From positions 1 to 14,166 of the forward strand of contig JAWXBM010000041.1 of assembly GCA_034440115.1 (NCBI GenBank): a stretch of DNA of 14,166 nucleotides, in the 5' to 3' direction. Under the pieces are notes generated by a model. It saw only the letters and a program-made list of their open reading frames with translations. It did not search any database and was not told the origin of the DNA. Position numbers and translations under genes: made by a program. Numbering within the stretch: the stretch's first letter is position 1; each line of letters opens with the position of its first letter. The DNA comes from JAWXBM01 sp034440115 (GTDB lineage: Bacteria; Pseudomonadota; Gammaproteobacteria; Xanthomonadales; SZUA-36). This document shows, piece after piece, positions 1-7,664 of this stretch.

Positions 1-156
1 ATATTATTCAGTGATATATCAATAAATACGGCATTCATATGAAATACTTTTCTGGCAATAATGTCAGACGAACGTGCAAATACAACATGAATGTTTTGTT
101 CTCAGACTCTTGCGGATCGCGGACACTTTGCAACAACTCAAACTCCAGGAAGATAC

Positions 157-693
157 ATGCCCATGAATGCTAAGCCCTGCCCACTACCTGCGGACTCCCT
201 GCTATTGAGCTACCAGGCCAATGGCGATTTTGTGGACTGTTACAAAACCCAGATTGCTGGCACTGTCACCCTGGCACAGTTTATCAGTGCCTTTTACACC
301 ACGCCCTTGTTCAAACTGGAGCGATTCATACTCCAATCGATGATCAACAAACCCTCTACCGATGATCAGGTTCGCCAATTGGCCAACAGCGAGGTAACTG
401 CCTTTGCTGCCTGGACGGTTGAAGTTCGGAATGATGAGCAGCTGCTGATGTGCGATTTCCAGAAGAAAACCCGTTCCTGGTTTATGCTCAAGAGAAATGA
501 TGTTGCGGACAACACAGATTTGTATTTTGGTTCAGCGGTGGTGGCCCGTGTTGATCCGCGTAGCGGAAAAAGCAGCATGGGCAGCGGATTCAAGGCCCTG
601 TTGGGCTTTCATACCCTATATTCCAAGCTCTTGCTGAATGCGGCCAGGAAACATTTGAATCAAAGCCAGAATGGGGGCCTGAACCAACTATGA
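157..693 (+). CDS. Conserved hypothetical protein, first gene of the E1/MoaD-like cluster
   Basis: This is a 178-residue soluble protein with no signal peptide, membrane segment or recognised catalytic motif. From memory it resembles a proteobacterial family of unknown function, with blocks such as FYTTPLFKLER, FAAWTVE, LLMCDFQ, TRSWFML and YFGSAVV, then a basic helical C-terminus (LLGFHTLYSKLLLNAARKHL). The frame is open from an ATG at 91, but the ATG at 157 is preceded by AGGA (147-150) with a six-base spacer. The residues encoded by 91-156 look non-conserved, so I start at 157; the ATG at 163 is also possible. The stop TGA (691-693) lies 13 bases before the GTG of the E1-like gene, so the two are probably co-transcribed. 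I assign no function. Co-occurrence suggests a role with the E1/MoaD-like pair, which is inference. Confidence 0.8.
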   Translation: MPMNAKPCPLPADSLLLSYQANGDFVDCYKTQIAGTVTLAQFISAFYTTPLFKLERFILQSMINKPSTDDQVRQLANSEVTAFAAWTVEVRNDEQLLMCDFQKKTRSWFMLKRNDVADNTDLYFGSAVVARVDPRSGKSSMGSGFKALLGFHTLYSKLLLNAARKHLNQSQNGGLNQL

Positions 694-710
694 GCCAGCC
701 AAACCAGTGA
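690..710 (+). other. Six-codon mini-ORF bridging two genes (possible translational coupler)
   Basis: An ATG at 690-692 overlaps the stop of the upstream gene (TGA at 691-693). It opens a frame encoding MSQPNQ that ends at TGA 708-710, and that stop overlaps the GTG start of the E1-like gene (707-709). The E1-like gene has no visible Shine-Dalgarno sequence, so stepwise re-initiation is a plausible way to translate it. Chance is also possible, because the reading frame is very short. Confidence 0.3.
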
Positions 711-1828
711 ACAACACAACGCGCGAACTGGACCGCTACCACCGCCAAATGCTGCTGGCCGGCTTTGGCACCGAAGGCCAACGCAAACTACTGGCATCCA
801 CTGCCCTGATCCTGGGTTGTGGCGCATTGGGTACCGTCTCAGCCAATATGCTGGCCCGCGCGGGCGTGGGCCATTTGATTATTGTTGACCGGGACTTTAT
901 CGACATCACCAATCTGCAGCGTCAGGTGTTGTTTGATGAACAGGACATTGCTGCTGGCCTGCCCAAGGCTGAAGCCGCCCGACGTAAAATCCTGCAGATC
1001 AATTCGCAGCTAAAGGTCACTGCCGTGGTTGATGACATCAACCACAAAAACATGGAACGATTGGCCGAAGGTGCTGACATTCTGATCGACGGCCTGGACA
1101 ACTTTGAGACGCGCTACCTGGCCAATGATTACGCCGTAAAGCACGGTAAGCCGTATATTTATGGCGGTGCTGTGGGAACTACCGGTATGGCCTTCAGCGT
1201 GCTGCCGCATAGCCCTGATGGCACGCTGCCCTGGGAAACACTGACCAGAATGCCCTCCGGGCCCAGGGCCAGTAAGGCCACACCCTGCTTCCGTTGCCTG
1301 TTTGAACAGGCGCCAGTGGGTGAGAGCCCGACCTGCGACACCATCGGGGTGCTGGGCCCAGCCGTTTCCATCATCGCCAATTTTCAGGCCGCTGAAGCAT
1401 TAAAAATACTCACCGGCAATTTTGCCCAGGTTAATCCAAGCCTGCTGAATATCGATCTGTGGACTAATGTGCTCCTGCAGCTGGATGTCAGCCACAGCTG
1501 GCAGGACGGCGATTGCCCAACCTGCAAGCACCGGCAGTTTGATTACCTGGAAGGCAAATCCGGTTCCAGCGCCACGACATTGTGTGGCCGCAATGCGGTG
1601 CAGCTTTTACATAAACAGCGCACCAGCAAGATCAATCTGCAGGTCTTGGCACTTCGGCTGCAACAGCAGGGTGAGGTCAAAGTCAATGAATTCATGTTGC
1701 GCACCGTCGTTATCGACAACGGCCGTAACTACGAGTTGAGCCTGTTTGCCGATGGACGCGCTATCGTCAAAGGTACCGGTGATCTTGCTGAAGCACGTAG
1801 TCTGTATGCAAAATATGTAGGCATTTGA
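707..1828 (+). CDS. E1-like (MoeB/ThiF/HesA family) adenylyltransferase
   Basis: A 373-residue enzyme expected to adenylate the C-terminal Gly of a ubiquitin-fold protein with ATP, releasing pyrophosphate; the MoaD-like protein encoded at 2934-3272 is the likely substrate. Visible features are the nucleotide loop GCGALG (37-42), the acidic VDRDFID strand (60-66), an NLQRQ arginine finger (R72), K87, and DGLDNFETR (128-136) carrying the catalytic Asp. Two Cys pairs (C194/C197 and C270/C273) should bind zinc. C210 in CDTIGVLGP aligns with the cysteine that ThiF uses to form an acyl-disulfide with ThiS. The region after ~285 (LCGRNAVQ to YAKYVG) is a known C-terminal extension of bacterial E1 enzymes. 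No rhodanese domain is present. The GTG at 707 is the only sensible start before the conserved YHRQMLLAGFG block, but it lacks a clear Shine-Dalgarno. Whether it acts in molybdopterin, thiazole or another sulfur or conjugation pathway is undecided. Confidence 0.93.
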   Translation: MNNTTRELDRYHRQMLLAGFGTEGQRKLLASTALILGCGALGTVSANMLARAGVGHLIIVDRDFIDITNLQRQVLFDEQDIAAGLPKAEAARRKILQINSQLKVTAVVDDINHKNMERLAEGADILIDGLDNFETRYLANDYAVKHGKPYIYGGAVGTTGMAFSVLPHSPDGTLPWETLTRMPSGPRASKATPCFRCLFEQAPVGESPTCDTIGVLGPAVSIIANFQAAEALKILTGNFAQVNPSLLNIDLWTNVLLQLDVSHSWQDGDCPTCKHRQFDYLEGKSGSSATTLCGRNAVQLLHKQRTSKINLQVLALRLQQQGEVKVNEFMLRTVVIDNGRNYELSLFADGRAIVKGTGDLAEARSLYAKYVGI

Positions 1829-1904
1829 GCAATTTATTTGCTGCTGTTAAATTTGAGCTTAGAAAAGCTGAATTCACAAACAATCAGGATCCTGGAGAAA
1901 GTTC

Positions 1905-2937
1905 GTGGCCGCAATACGCGTTCTCGTCGGTACCCGCAAAGGTGCCTTTATCCTCAACTCTGACGCCAACCGAAAAAACTGGACGGTTGAAGGGCCGCTG
2001 TTCGCTGGCTGGGAGGTCTACCATATGAAAGGCTCACCCCTGGACCCCAACCGAATCTACGCCTCGCAAACCAGTAGCTGGTTCGGCCAGATCATTCAGC
2101 GTTCCGATGATGGCGGCAAAACCTGGTTTCAACCGGGTTCAGCCGGCGAAGAGCCCGCAGTCGACGAAATTAGCGGACAGCCCAAGGGCGAAAGCAACAA
2201 ATTTGTTTACGACACATCAGCGGAAACCGGCAAACCCCTAACCACCCACCAGTTTTATGACGGCAGCCAACACCCCTGGGAATTCGCCCGGGTTTGGCAC
2301 CTGGAGCCCTCCCTTACCGAGCCGGATACGGTCTATGCCGACGTGGAAGATGCCGCGCTGTTCAAAAGCACCGATGGCGGCACCACCTGGCAGGAGCTGG
2401 CCGCCTGTAAATCAAGGTCTTCATTCCGGGTACATACCAGACCCCGAAGCCGAAGTAGGTCATTGTGTGCATCGCATCGCCATCCACCCTTCCAATCCAG
2501 ACGTCCTGTTCATGCAAAAACACTGGGACGTGATGCGTAGCGATGATGGCGGCGATTCATGGTATGAAGTCAGCGGCAATTTGCCCAGCGATTTTGGTTT
2601 TCCCATTGCCGGACATGCGCATGAACCAGAAACGATCTACGTAGTGCCTATCACCAGCGACTCGCTGCACTATCCACCAGAAGGCAAGTTGCGTGTTTAC
2701 CGTAGCCGCTCCGGCGGCCGCGAGTGGAAGACTCTGACTGAAGGATTGCCACAGGAAAATTGCTACGTGAACATTCTGCGCGATGCCATGGCAGTGGATA
2801 CGCTGCATCCCTGTGGTATCTATTTCGGCACTACCGGCGGCCAGGTATACGCCTCAGCCAACAGCGGTGACAGATGGAATGCCATCGTGCGTGACCTGCC
2901 ACCGGTGTTATCAGTCGAGGTGCAAGTTTTGCCATGA
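1905..2937 (+). pseudogene. BNR/Asp-box beta-propeller (sialidase-fold) protein, interrupted by one frameshift
   Basis: One gene of about 344 codons is split across two frames. The first part runs from a GTG at 1905 (TGGAG at 1893-1897, seven-base spacer) and reads sensibly to about 2405. It then drifts into low-quality sequence and stops at 2538-2540. The second frame carries the family sequence from about 2404 to the TGA at 2935-2937. Removing one base near 2403-2408 restores a continuous reading (...WQELAAVNQGLHSGY...). Asp-box repeats lie on both sides: SDDGGKTW, STDGGTTW, then SDDGGDSW, SRSGGREW and SANSGDRW. These belong to the WD40/YVTN/BNR-like propeller group often labelled exo-alpha-sialidase. 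There is no signal peptide, so a cytoplasmic role is likelier than glycan hydrolysis. The 3' end overlaps the MoaD-like start by ATGA. Real inactivation and a one-base sequence error are both possible; continued conservation after the shift favours a recent event or an error. Confidence 0.85.
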
Positions 2938-3272
2938 GCGATGCCATGAGCAATATCATGATTGGGGCTAGGTGCGAAGTGCGTGTAACCATGCCGCATC
3001 ATTTGCGCACTCTGGCCTCGGTGGATGGCGAAGTCAGGTTGAGCATAGCTTCACCTGCCACTACTCGCGCAGTGCTGGATGCCTTGGAGAACCGCTTTCC
3101 GATGTTACGTGGCACGGTGCGTGATCATGTCACCGCAAAGCGCAGACCCAAGGTACGCTTTTATGCTGCTGAACAGGACATTACTCACCAGGACCCGGAA
3201 ACACCGCTGCCCGAAGCCATCAGCTCGGGCAGCAAGCCCTTCATGATAGTCGGCGCCATTTCCGGCGGTTGA
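2934..3272 (+). CDS. MoaD/ThiS-like ubiquitin-fold protein with C-terminal Gly-Gly
   Basis: A 112-residue beta-grasp protein of the MoaD/ThiS sulfur-carrier group. It ends VGAISGG directly before the stop, so the diglycine needed for adenylation and thiocarboxylation (or conjugation) is exposed without processing. The core starts near residue 16 (CEVRVTMPHHLRTLA) and includes a helix (TTRAVLDALENRFPML) and the typical late strands (FYAAEQDITHQDPETPLPEAI). It is longer than E. coli MoaD (about 81 residues), as is usual for the stand-alone MoaD-like proteins found beside BNR-repeat genes. The ATG at 2934 overlaps the BNR stop (ATGA), implying translational coupling. ATGs at 2946 and 2958 are alternatives, since the first ~15 residues look non-conserved. 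The E1-like enzyme of the same cluster is the obvious partner. No molybdopterin synthase large subunit or ThiG is in view, so the end product is unknown. Confidence 0.88.
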   Translation: MSDAMSNIMIGARCEVRVTMPHHLRTLASVDGEVRLSIASPATTRAVLDALENRFPMLRGTVRDHVTAKRRPKVRFYAAEQDITHQDPETPLPEAISSGSKPFMIVGAISGG

Positions 3273-3306
3273 TCGTGTTATTGATTGGGCCACTCATCGG
3301 CTCCAC

Positions 3307-4593
3307 TCAGCGCTCACACGCGGAGAGTTTCTCGCCAGGCAAAACAATTTCAGGTGGTGACAAACCAGCCTGGCGCAGCGCCTGAACGTGTTCACAGGCC
3401 TGTTCCTGTCTGCCATTGGCCACCAGGGCTTCGGCCAATGCCAGGTGCGCGGTTACATCCTGCCGATTTTCATAGTTCAACTCGGCCAGCTCCAACGCAC
3501 GCTGTTCACGGCCTGTGTCCAGGTAGTAGTAAACGGCGTGGTCGGCAAAGGTTAACGGGTGTTGTTGTAACAAGGCCCGGTAATCTTCATCGGCCTGCTG
3601 CGCCGCCAGCATTGCATCGGCGTCGTGGCCCAACTGAGCCTCCGCCTGCTGCAGTCCGTGCCAGAAAGCAGCTTGGCCGGTTTGCGCCGTTACCTCCCGG
3701 TACAGTTCCGCCGAAACCTGCCAGTTTCCCAGCAAGGCCTCAGTTTCCGCCAGATGCTCCGTGGCAAGATAATACTGGGGCAAGCGCTCGTGGGCTGCGG
3801 CGAAGAATACCCTGGCCTGTTCATATTGCTGGTAACGTAAAAATGCTACGCCTTGTTGCAGGTATATCCAGGCCAGTGGAAAAGGGCTGGAGTCCCGGTA
3901 AAGCTGTTGGGCAAGGTAAAGCTTTTCGCTGGCCGCATACAAATTGCCCCGGTTCAGCAGACGCGCCGCCTGCTGTACGGCTGCAATATAATCGACCGGG
4001 ACAGTATCTCCGGGATTCAGGGTTGGCAACTGCCGGGAAGACAGAATTGCTTCCCTGGCCTGAACGATGTCAGATTCTTTTCCGCCGTTCTTTGCCGCAG
4101 AGGCAATCACGTTTTCGGCCTGTTCAAACTGGTGCAGACCTGCCAGGATTTTCACATAAACCAGCATTTCAGCCGGCCCCAGGCGATCAGCGTCCATTTC
4201 ATTTTTCAGCAGTTCAGCAGAAGCTTCAGCATCCGCGATACGGCCTTGTAACTGAAAGCGATGATAAAACAATCCGGCCAGCATGACGCTGACCGGGGTT
4301 TGTCGGGTGGTGTCGAACTTGTGTTGCAGCACCTGTATTTGCGAGTCCAGGTTGGCAACATAGATGTCGCCTGCCGTGGTTTGCAATTCAATGCTGGGTG
4401 CAGGCCAGTCGTTAGTGATTAAAGCCGTGGCTGCCAGTATGTCCTGGTTGAGCTGCTGCGATTGTGCTGGAGCCGGTGTTTGGCTTGAGCAAGCGACGAC
4501 ACTCAGCAGCAGGCTTATCACTGCAATAGCCCTGCCAAGCAAAAAAGCGGACCCTGCAAAGGGTCCGCTTGAAGTGGTGACAAGTTGATTCAT
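3307..4593 (-). CDS. TPR-repeat outer-membrane/periplasmic lipoprotein
   Basis: A protein of about 428 residues. A lipobox (LLLSVVAC followed by SSQ) follows the hydrophobic stretch GRAIAVISLLLSVVA, so it should be lipid-anchored after export. A Pro/Gln-rich linker follows, then mostly helical repeats resembling TPRs in the C-terminal two-thirds, for example the pairs around LYAASEKLYLAQQLY, AWIYLQQGVAFLRYQQYEQARVFF and YLATEHLAETEALLGNWQVSAELY. Function is unknown; such proteins usually scaffold envelope complexes. The start is uncertain. The ATG at 4593 has only a weak AGG ten bases upstream and yields an unusually long n-region. A TTG at 4542 would give MLGRAIAVISLLLSVVAC, a textbook lipoprotein signal, and would place the start just after a strong terminator hairpin (4541-4570). 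A further TTG lies at 4611. The gene is downstream of and co-directional with the DUF4331 gene, and converges with the MoaD-like gene. Confidence 0.85.
   Translation of the reverse strand: MNQLVTTSSGPFAGSAFLLGRAIAVISLLLSVVACSSQTPAPAQSQQLNQDILAATALITNDWPAPSIELQTTAGDIYVANLDSQIQVLQHKFDTTRQTPVSVMLAGLFYHRFQLQGRIADAEASAELLKNEMDADRLGPAEMLVYVKILAGLHQFEQAENVIASAAKNGGKESDIVQAREAILSSRQLPTLNPGDTVPVDYIAAVQQAARLLNRGNLYAASEKLYLAQQLYRDSSPFPLAWIYLQQGVAFLRYQQYEQARVFFAAAHERLPQYYLATEHLAETEALLGNWQVSAELYREVTAQTGQAAFWHGLQQAEAQLGHDADAMLAAQQADEDYRALLQQHPLTFADHAVYYYLDTGREQRALELAELNYENRQDVTAHLALAEALVANGRQEQACEHVQALRQAGLSPPEIVLPGEKLSACER
4541..4570 (-). terminator. Intrinsic terminator of the DUF4331 gene, inside the 5' end of the lipoprotein frame
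   Basis: Bases 4545-4554 (AAGCGGACCC) pair perfectly with 4561-4570 (GGGTCCGCTT) around a six-base loop. Read on the minus strand, the stem is followed by six T (4546-4541). There is no T tract on the plus strand, so it acts on minus-strand transcripts. It lies about 66 bases after the DUF4331 stop. It also lies within codons 8-18 of the lipoprotein gene if that gene starts at the ATG at 4593. Confidence 0.85.
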
Positions 4594-4636
4594 CAATGCG
4601 CTACCTGCCAATGAGTTTCAGACAGAATTATCAACA

Positions 4637-5707
4637 TCATTCTGCAAGGAACGGGAAGTCAGCCAGGTAGTAGTTGCTGTCTCCAACGAAGTCCGACACA
4701 CCAGGCCCTACCACAGCACCGAAGGTGTCATCGATCACATCGCGTTGCAAGGTGCGTCCGCCGCACTGATCTACACCCAGTTCCACTGCCAGGTAAGCAT
4801 CACAGAAAGGCTGGCTGGTATCGATCAGCAGGCGATCTTCGGCTAACACTGTTGCCAACACATCGGCAGGCAAAAGAGCATTGCCGCTTACACCATCAAG
4901 CGTATCCAGAATACTCAGATTCATCTGCATTTCGGGGATAAACTGGCTCCAGGTAGAAGGGTCATTGTTGGTGTTGTAGGCATCTTTCATGGAGGGCGCA
5001 GTGCCAAACAAATCAATCAGCGCCGTATTGATGGCTGGACGGCCCAGACGATCAATCTGGTTGTTGGTATACAGAACCTCAGGGGAAGTTGCCACTCCGA
5101 AACGATTGCCATAACGATGGGTAGATGCGTAAACCGACAGCACCGGATCAACGCCGTTATTGGTCAACAGGTCACTGTCAATTCCAATCACGATAGCCAA
5201 GGTTCCCAAGCCGGCAAAGAAATCGGTGCCGGGGTTGTTGAATTGTGGGGATGCCGTTACTACCGTCTGTCTGTAGGCTGCGAGGTCAAAGAAGAAAGGG
5301 TCATCCCGCAAACCAGCAAACATGCGAAATCCACTGGTAGCGCTGATGTTACCGATGGTTGAGAATAGTCTTCTGCCACCGCTATTTGACAAGGCGCAGG
5401 TCATGTATTCATCTGCCTGACCCAAAACCTTGCAGGAAATATTCCTTTCTTCGCCACTGCCGGCATTCTTGATATTGAAGTGGTATTCGATTGCATCTGA
5501 AAACCGCGAATTGGCATCAGCCAAAGGCATTACGGTTGCAATCAGAATCAGTTCGTCCGGATCATTGGGGTTAATAAACGCATACAGATCATTGATATCA
5601 GCAGCCGGGTCAAACTGGACTAATGGGCTGTCCAAATGATCGGCTGCTCCTGCAGGCAAAGCCATCAGCAACAGCAAAGCCATCAAACCTTTTGCGAGAG
5701 TTTTCAT
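4637..5707 (-). CDS. Secreted DUF4331 family protein
   Basis: A 356-residue exported protein. Residues 1-21/22 form a Sec signal peptide (basic n-region, AKGLMALLLLMALPAGAA), and the mature protein begins DHLDSP, a hallmark of DUF4331. Other recognisable blocks are ADINDLYAFINPNDPDELIL, RDDPFFFDLAAYR, a GxGTLAIVIGID strand, HRYGNRFG, and DRLGRPAINTALI. The C-terminal part has several Cys (about 305-320) that could form disulfides in the periplasm or outside the cell. The biochemical role of the family is not established. An ATG at 5719 is also in frame, but the ATG at 5707 has GGAG with a six-base spacer, so I use 5707. An extended -10 lies about 37 bases upstream and a strong terminator about 66 bases downstream, so it is probably a single-gene transcript. 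Confidence 0.9.
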   Translation of the reverse strand: MKTLAKGLMALLLLMALPAGAADHLDSPLVQFDPAADINDLYAFINPNDPDELILIATVMPLADANSRFSDAIEYHFNIKNAGSGEERNISCKVLGQADEYMTCALSNSGGRRLFSTIGNISATSGFRMFAGLRDDPFFFDLAAYRQTVVTASPQFNNPGTDFFAGLGTLAIVIGIDSDLLTNNGVDPVLSVYASTHRYGNRFGVATSPEVLYTNNQIDRLGRPAINTALIDLFGTAPSMKDAYNTNNDPSTWSQFIPEMQMNLSILDTLDGVSGNALLPADVLATVLAEDRLLIDTSQPFCDAYLAVELGVDQCGGRTLQRDVIDDTFGAVVGPGVSDFVGDSNYYLADFPFLAE

Positions 5708-5743
5708 AGTGTTCTCCATCCTGTATTTCCGAAATTGTACGGA

Positions 5744-5752
5744 ATTCTAGCA
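5744..5752 (-). promoter_or_regulatory. Candidate extended -10 promoter of the DUF4331 gene
   Basis: On the minus strand the sequence reads TGCTAGAAT (5752 to 5744), a TGn plus TAGAAT extended -10 element located 37 bases before the chosen ATG. No good -35 is visible at 17 bases, which is common for extended -10 promoters. Assigned by eye only. Confidence 0.4.
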
Positions 5753-5896
5753 CTGTGTGTGCAGAGAAAGAAAAACACGATAAGTGTAAATGAAGTGTGA
5801 TCTGAAAATTCACGCCACTTTCACGCAATAAGTCAGGCTCAACAACTGAGGCATAATCAGGTAGCATGCGGCATCAAACAGAATTGGATGCTCCAA

Positions 5897-7507
5897 ATGA
5901 AACAAGCGCTAAAAGTTTTTGTTCTTTGCCCACTGTTGGCATGTCTCTCTGCCCCGGCATTTGCTTCAGACTATGCTGAATTGCTGGGTTTATTTGCAGA
6001 ATGGCGCAGTTTCGAAACACCACCGTTACTGAACGGTGCTCCGGACTACACCGCCACCACATTCAATGCCCGGCATAAAGAATTCAAAAAGCTGGAGCAA
6101 CGGCTCGACGGGATGGATACAGCAGCATGGACCATTCCCCAACGAGTAGATTGGCAACTGGTAAAAGCCGAGATGAACGGCTTTGATTTCAATTATCGGG
6201 TGCTGCAATCCTGGGCCCGTGACCCGGCCTTTTACGAAACCATCTGGATGGAACGCAGCGATGTACCTGGCCACGAAGGCCCGACGCATCATGCCCTGAC
6301 TGAGCTGTGGCAATACCAGTTCCCGCTGAGCCCGGCAGCAGAACAGCAACTCATTGCAGATCTCAGCGTAATTCCACCACTGATGGAACAGGCTCAGTTG
6401 AACCTCACCGGCAACGCTCAAGAATTGTGGGTGACCGGCATCCGCAAGATACGCAATCAGCGGGCGAACCTTGATCTGATCGCGGTGCAAACAGCCGATT
6501 CAACTAACACCCAATTGCAGCAAATCATCCTCGACAGCCAACTGGCAACGGACGAGCTGATTGCCTGGCTGGAAGCAGCAGCGCCGAAGAAAACCGGAGC
6601 ATCCGGCATAGGCAAAGAAAACTACACTTGGTACCAGCAAAATGTGCACTTGCTACCCATGAGTTGGGACGATGAAGTGGGCTTGCTGCAACGGGAACTG
6701 GACCGCGCCTGGGCATCGTTAAAGCTGGAAGAACACCGCAATCGCAAGCTTCCACCCATGCGGGCTGCTGCCACTCCTGCCGAATACGACGCCATGGCCG
6801 ATCAGGCTGCCACCAACCTGATCAACTTTCTGCGCGATCAACAGATCGTAACCGTGGCTGATTATTTCGAGCCGGCTTTGCGCGAGCACCTGGGTGAATT
6901 CGTTCCAGCGGAGAAGCGCAACTTCTTCTTGATTGGCGCTCACTATGACCCTACCCCGCTGTACACGCATTTCTGGCACTGGTTTGCGCTGGCCCGTATG
7001 GATAATGAGCCCAATGCCAGCCCAGTCCGTCGCGATGCCCTGCTGTACAACATTTTTGACAGCGGCAATGAGGGTACCGCCACCGGTGTTGAGGAAATGT
7101 TCATGCATGCCGGCCTGTACGATGACAGCCCGCGCTCAAGAGAGCTGGTGTGGATTATGCTGGCGCAGAGAGCGGCGCGAGGTCTCGGCTCGTTGTACGC
7201 ACACGCCAACGAAATGACCATGGAACAAGCCGGTGGCATCCATATGGAATGGACACCGCGCGGTTGGATGAAAACCGAAAAGGAGCTGTTGATTTTTGAG
7301 CAGCACCTGTACCTGCGGCAACCGGGTTACGGCACCAGTTACGTGACTGGCAAGTACATGCTGGAGAAAACTCTGGCCGATTATGCCAAGCAGAAAGAGG
7401 AACGCGGTGAAGACTTTTCATTGCGCCAATTCTTTGATGAGCTGAATGCCACCGACAGCATTCCAATTTCCATGTCGCGCTGGGAAATGACCGGCTTGCG
7501 GGATTGA
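5897..7507 (+). CDS. Exported DUF885-like protein (divergent member)
   Basis: A 536-residue protein with an N-terminal export signal (MKQALKVFVLCPLLACLSAPAFA). Cleavage after APAFA fits signal peptidase I; an LLAC lipobox inside the signal makes a lipoprotein possible but less typical. The body is mostly helical. Near residues 390-410 it has NEGTATGVEEMFMHAGLYDD and then RELVWIMLAQRAARGLGSLYAH, followed by RQPGYGTSYVTGKYML. These match in order the EGWAxYAEE, RLxVDxGLH and PGxxxSYxxG blocks of DUF885 proteins, a group of putative peptidase-like enzymes. The HExxPGHH-type segment usual in the family is not seen; HYDPTPLYTHFWHWFALAR (from ~349) occupies that position. The ATG at 5888 is also in frame, but 5897 gives the better signal peptide and a GGATG-type element at proper spacing. 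Enzymatic activity is unproven. Confidence 0.72.
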   Translation: MKQALKVFVLCPLLACLSAPAFASDYAELLGLFAEWRSFETPPLLNGAPDYTATTFNARHKEFKKLEQRLDGMDTAAWTIPQRVDWQLVKAEMNGFDFNYRVLQSWARDPAFYETIWMERSDVPGHEGPTHHALTELWQYQFPLSPAAEQQLIADLSVIPPLMEQAQLNLTGNAQELWVTGIRKIRNQRANLDLIAVQTADSTNTQLQQIILDSQLATDELIAWLEAAAPKKTGASGIGKENYTWYQQNVHLLPMSWDDEVGLLQRELDRAWASLKLEEHRNRKLPPMRAAATPAEYDAMADQAATNLINFLRDQQIVTVADYFEPALREHLGEFVPAEKRNFFLIGAHYDPTPLYTHFWHWFALARMDNEPNASPVRRDALLYNIFDSGNEGTATGVEEMFMHAGLYDDSPRSRELVWIMLAQRAARGLGSLYAHANEMTMEQAGGIHMEWTPRGWMKTEKELLIFEQHLYLRQPGYGTSYVTGKYMLEKTLADYAKQKEERGEDFSLRQFFDELNATDSIPISMSRWEMTGLRD

Positions 7508-7635
7508 ATGCTGCAACGTCGCAGATGGATGCTGGGCCAGTGCACATATATCCAGCAAGCTCGAAGGCCGATAACGACTTCCCGGTATTTCAGAAGGAAA
7601 GTGAAAGCCACACCTTCGACCTTAAGTGCCCCGAG

Positions 7636-7652
7636 AAATCCAGAATGGATTT
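7636..7652. terminator. Short hairpin between convergent genes, possible weak bidirectional terminator
   Basis: AAATCCA (7636-7642) and TGGATTT (7646-7652) form a perfect 7-bp stem with a three-base loop, between the end of the DUF885-like gene (+) and the end of the MTHFR-family gene (-). It is AT-rich and lacks a strong T tract on either side (the nearest is TTTTT at 7662-7666), so efficiency would be low. Nothing else was recognised in 7508-7664. Confidence 0.3.
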
Positions 7653-7664
7653 ATTCGAAGCTTT

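Noticed and set aside
84..95. AACAT-GA-ATGTT near-palindrome upstream of the first gene
   Set aside because: Only five bases per arm in AT-rich sequence; too short to call an operator without further copies.
91..156. N-terminal extension of the first gene from the ATG at 91
   Set aside because: The ATG at 157 has a well-placed AGGA, and the extra 22 residues do not look like part of the protein.
1825..2028. 67-codon frame overlapping the end of the E1-like gene and the start of the BNR gene
   Set aside because: No recognisable motifs; the overlapping frames carry clear family sequence.
3285..4286. Plus-strand open frame of 333 codons opposite the TPR lipoprotein gene
   Set aside because: Arg/Pro-rich low-quality translation; the minus strand has a lipoprotein signal and helical repeats, so this is an antisense shadow.
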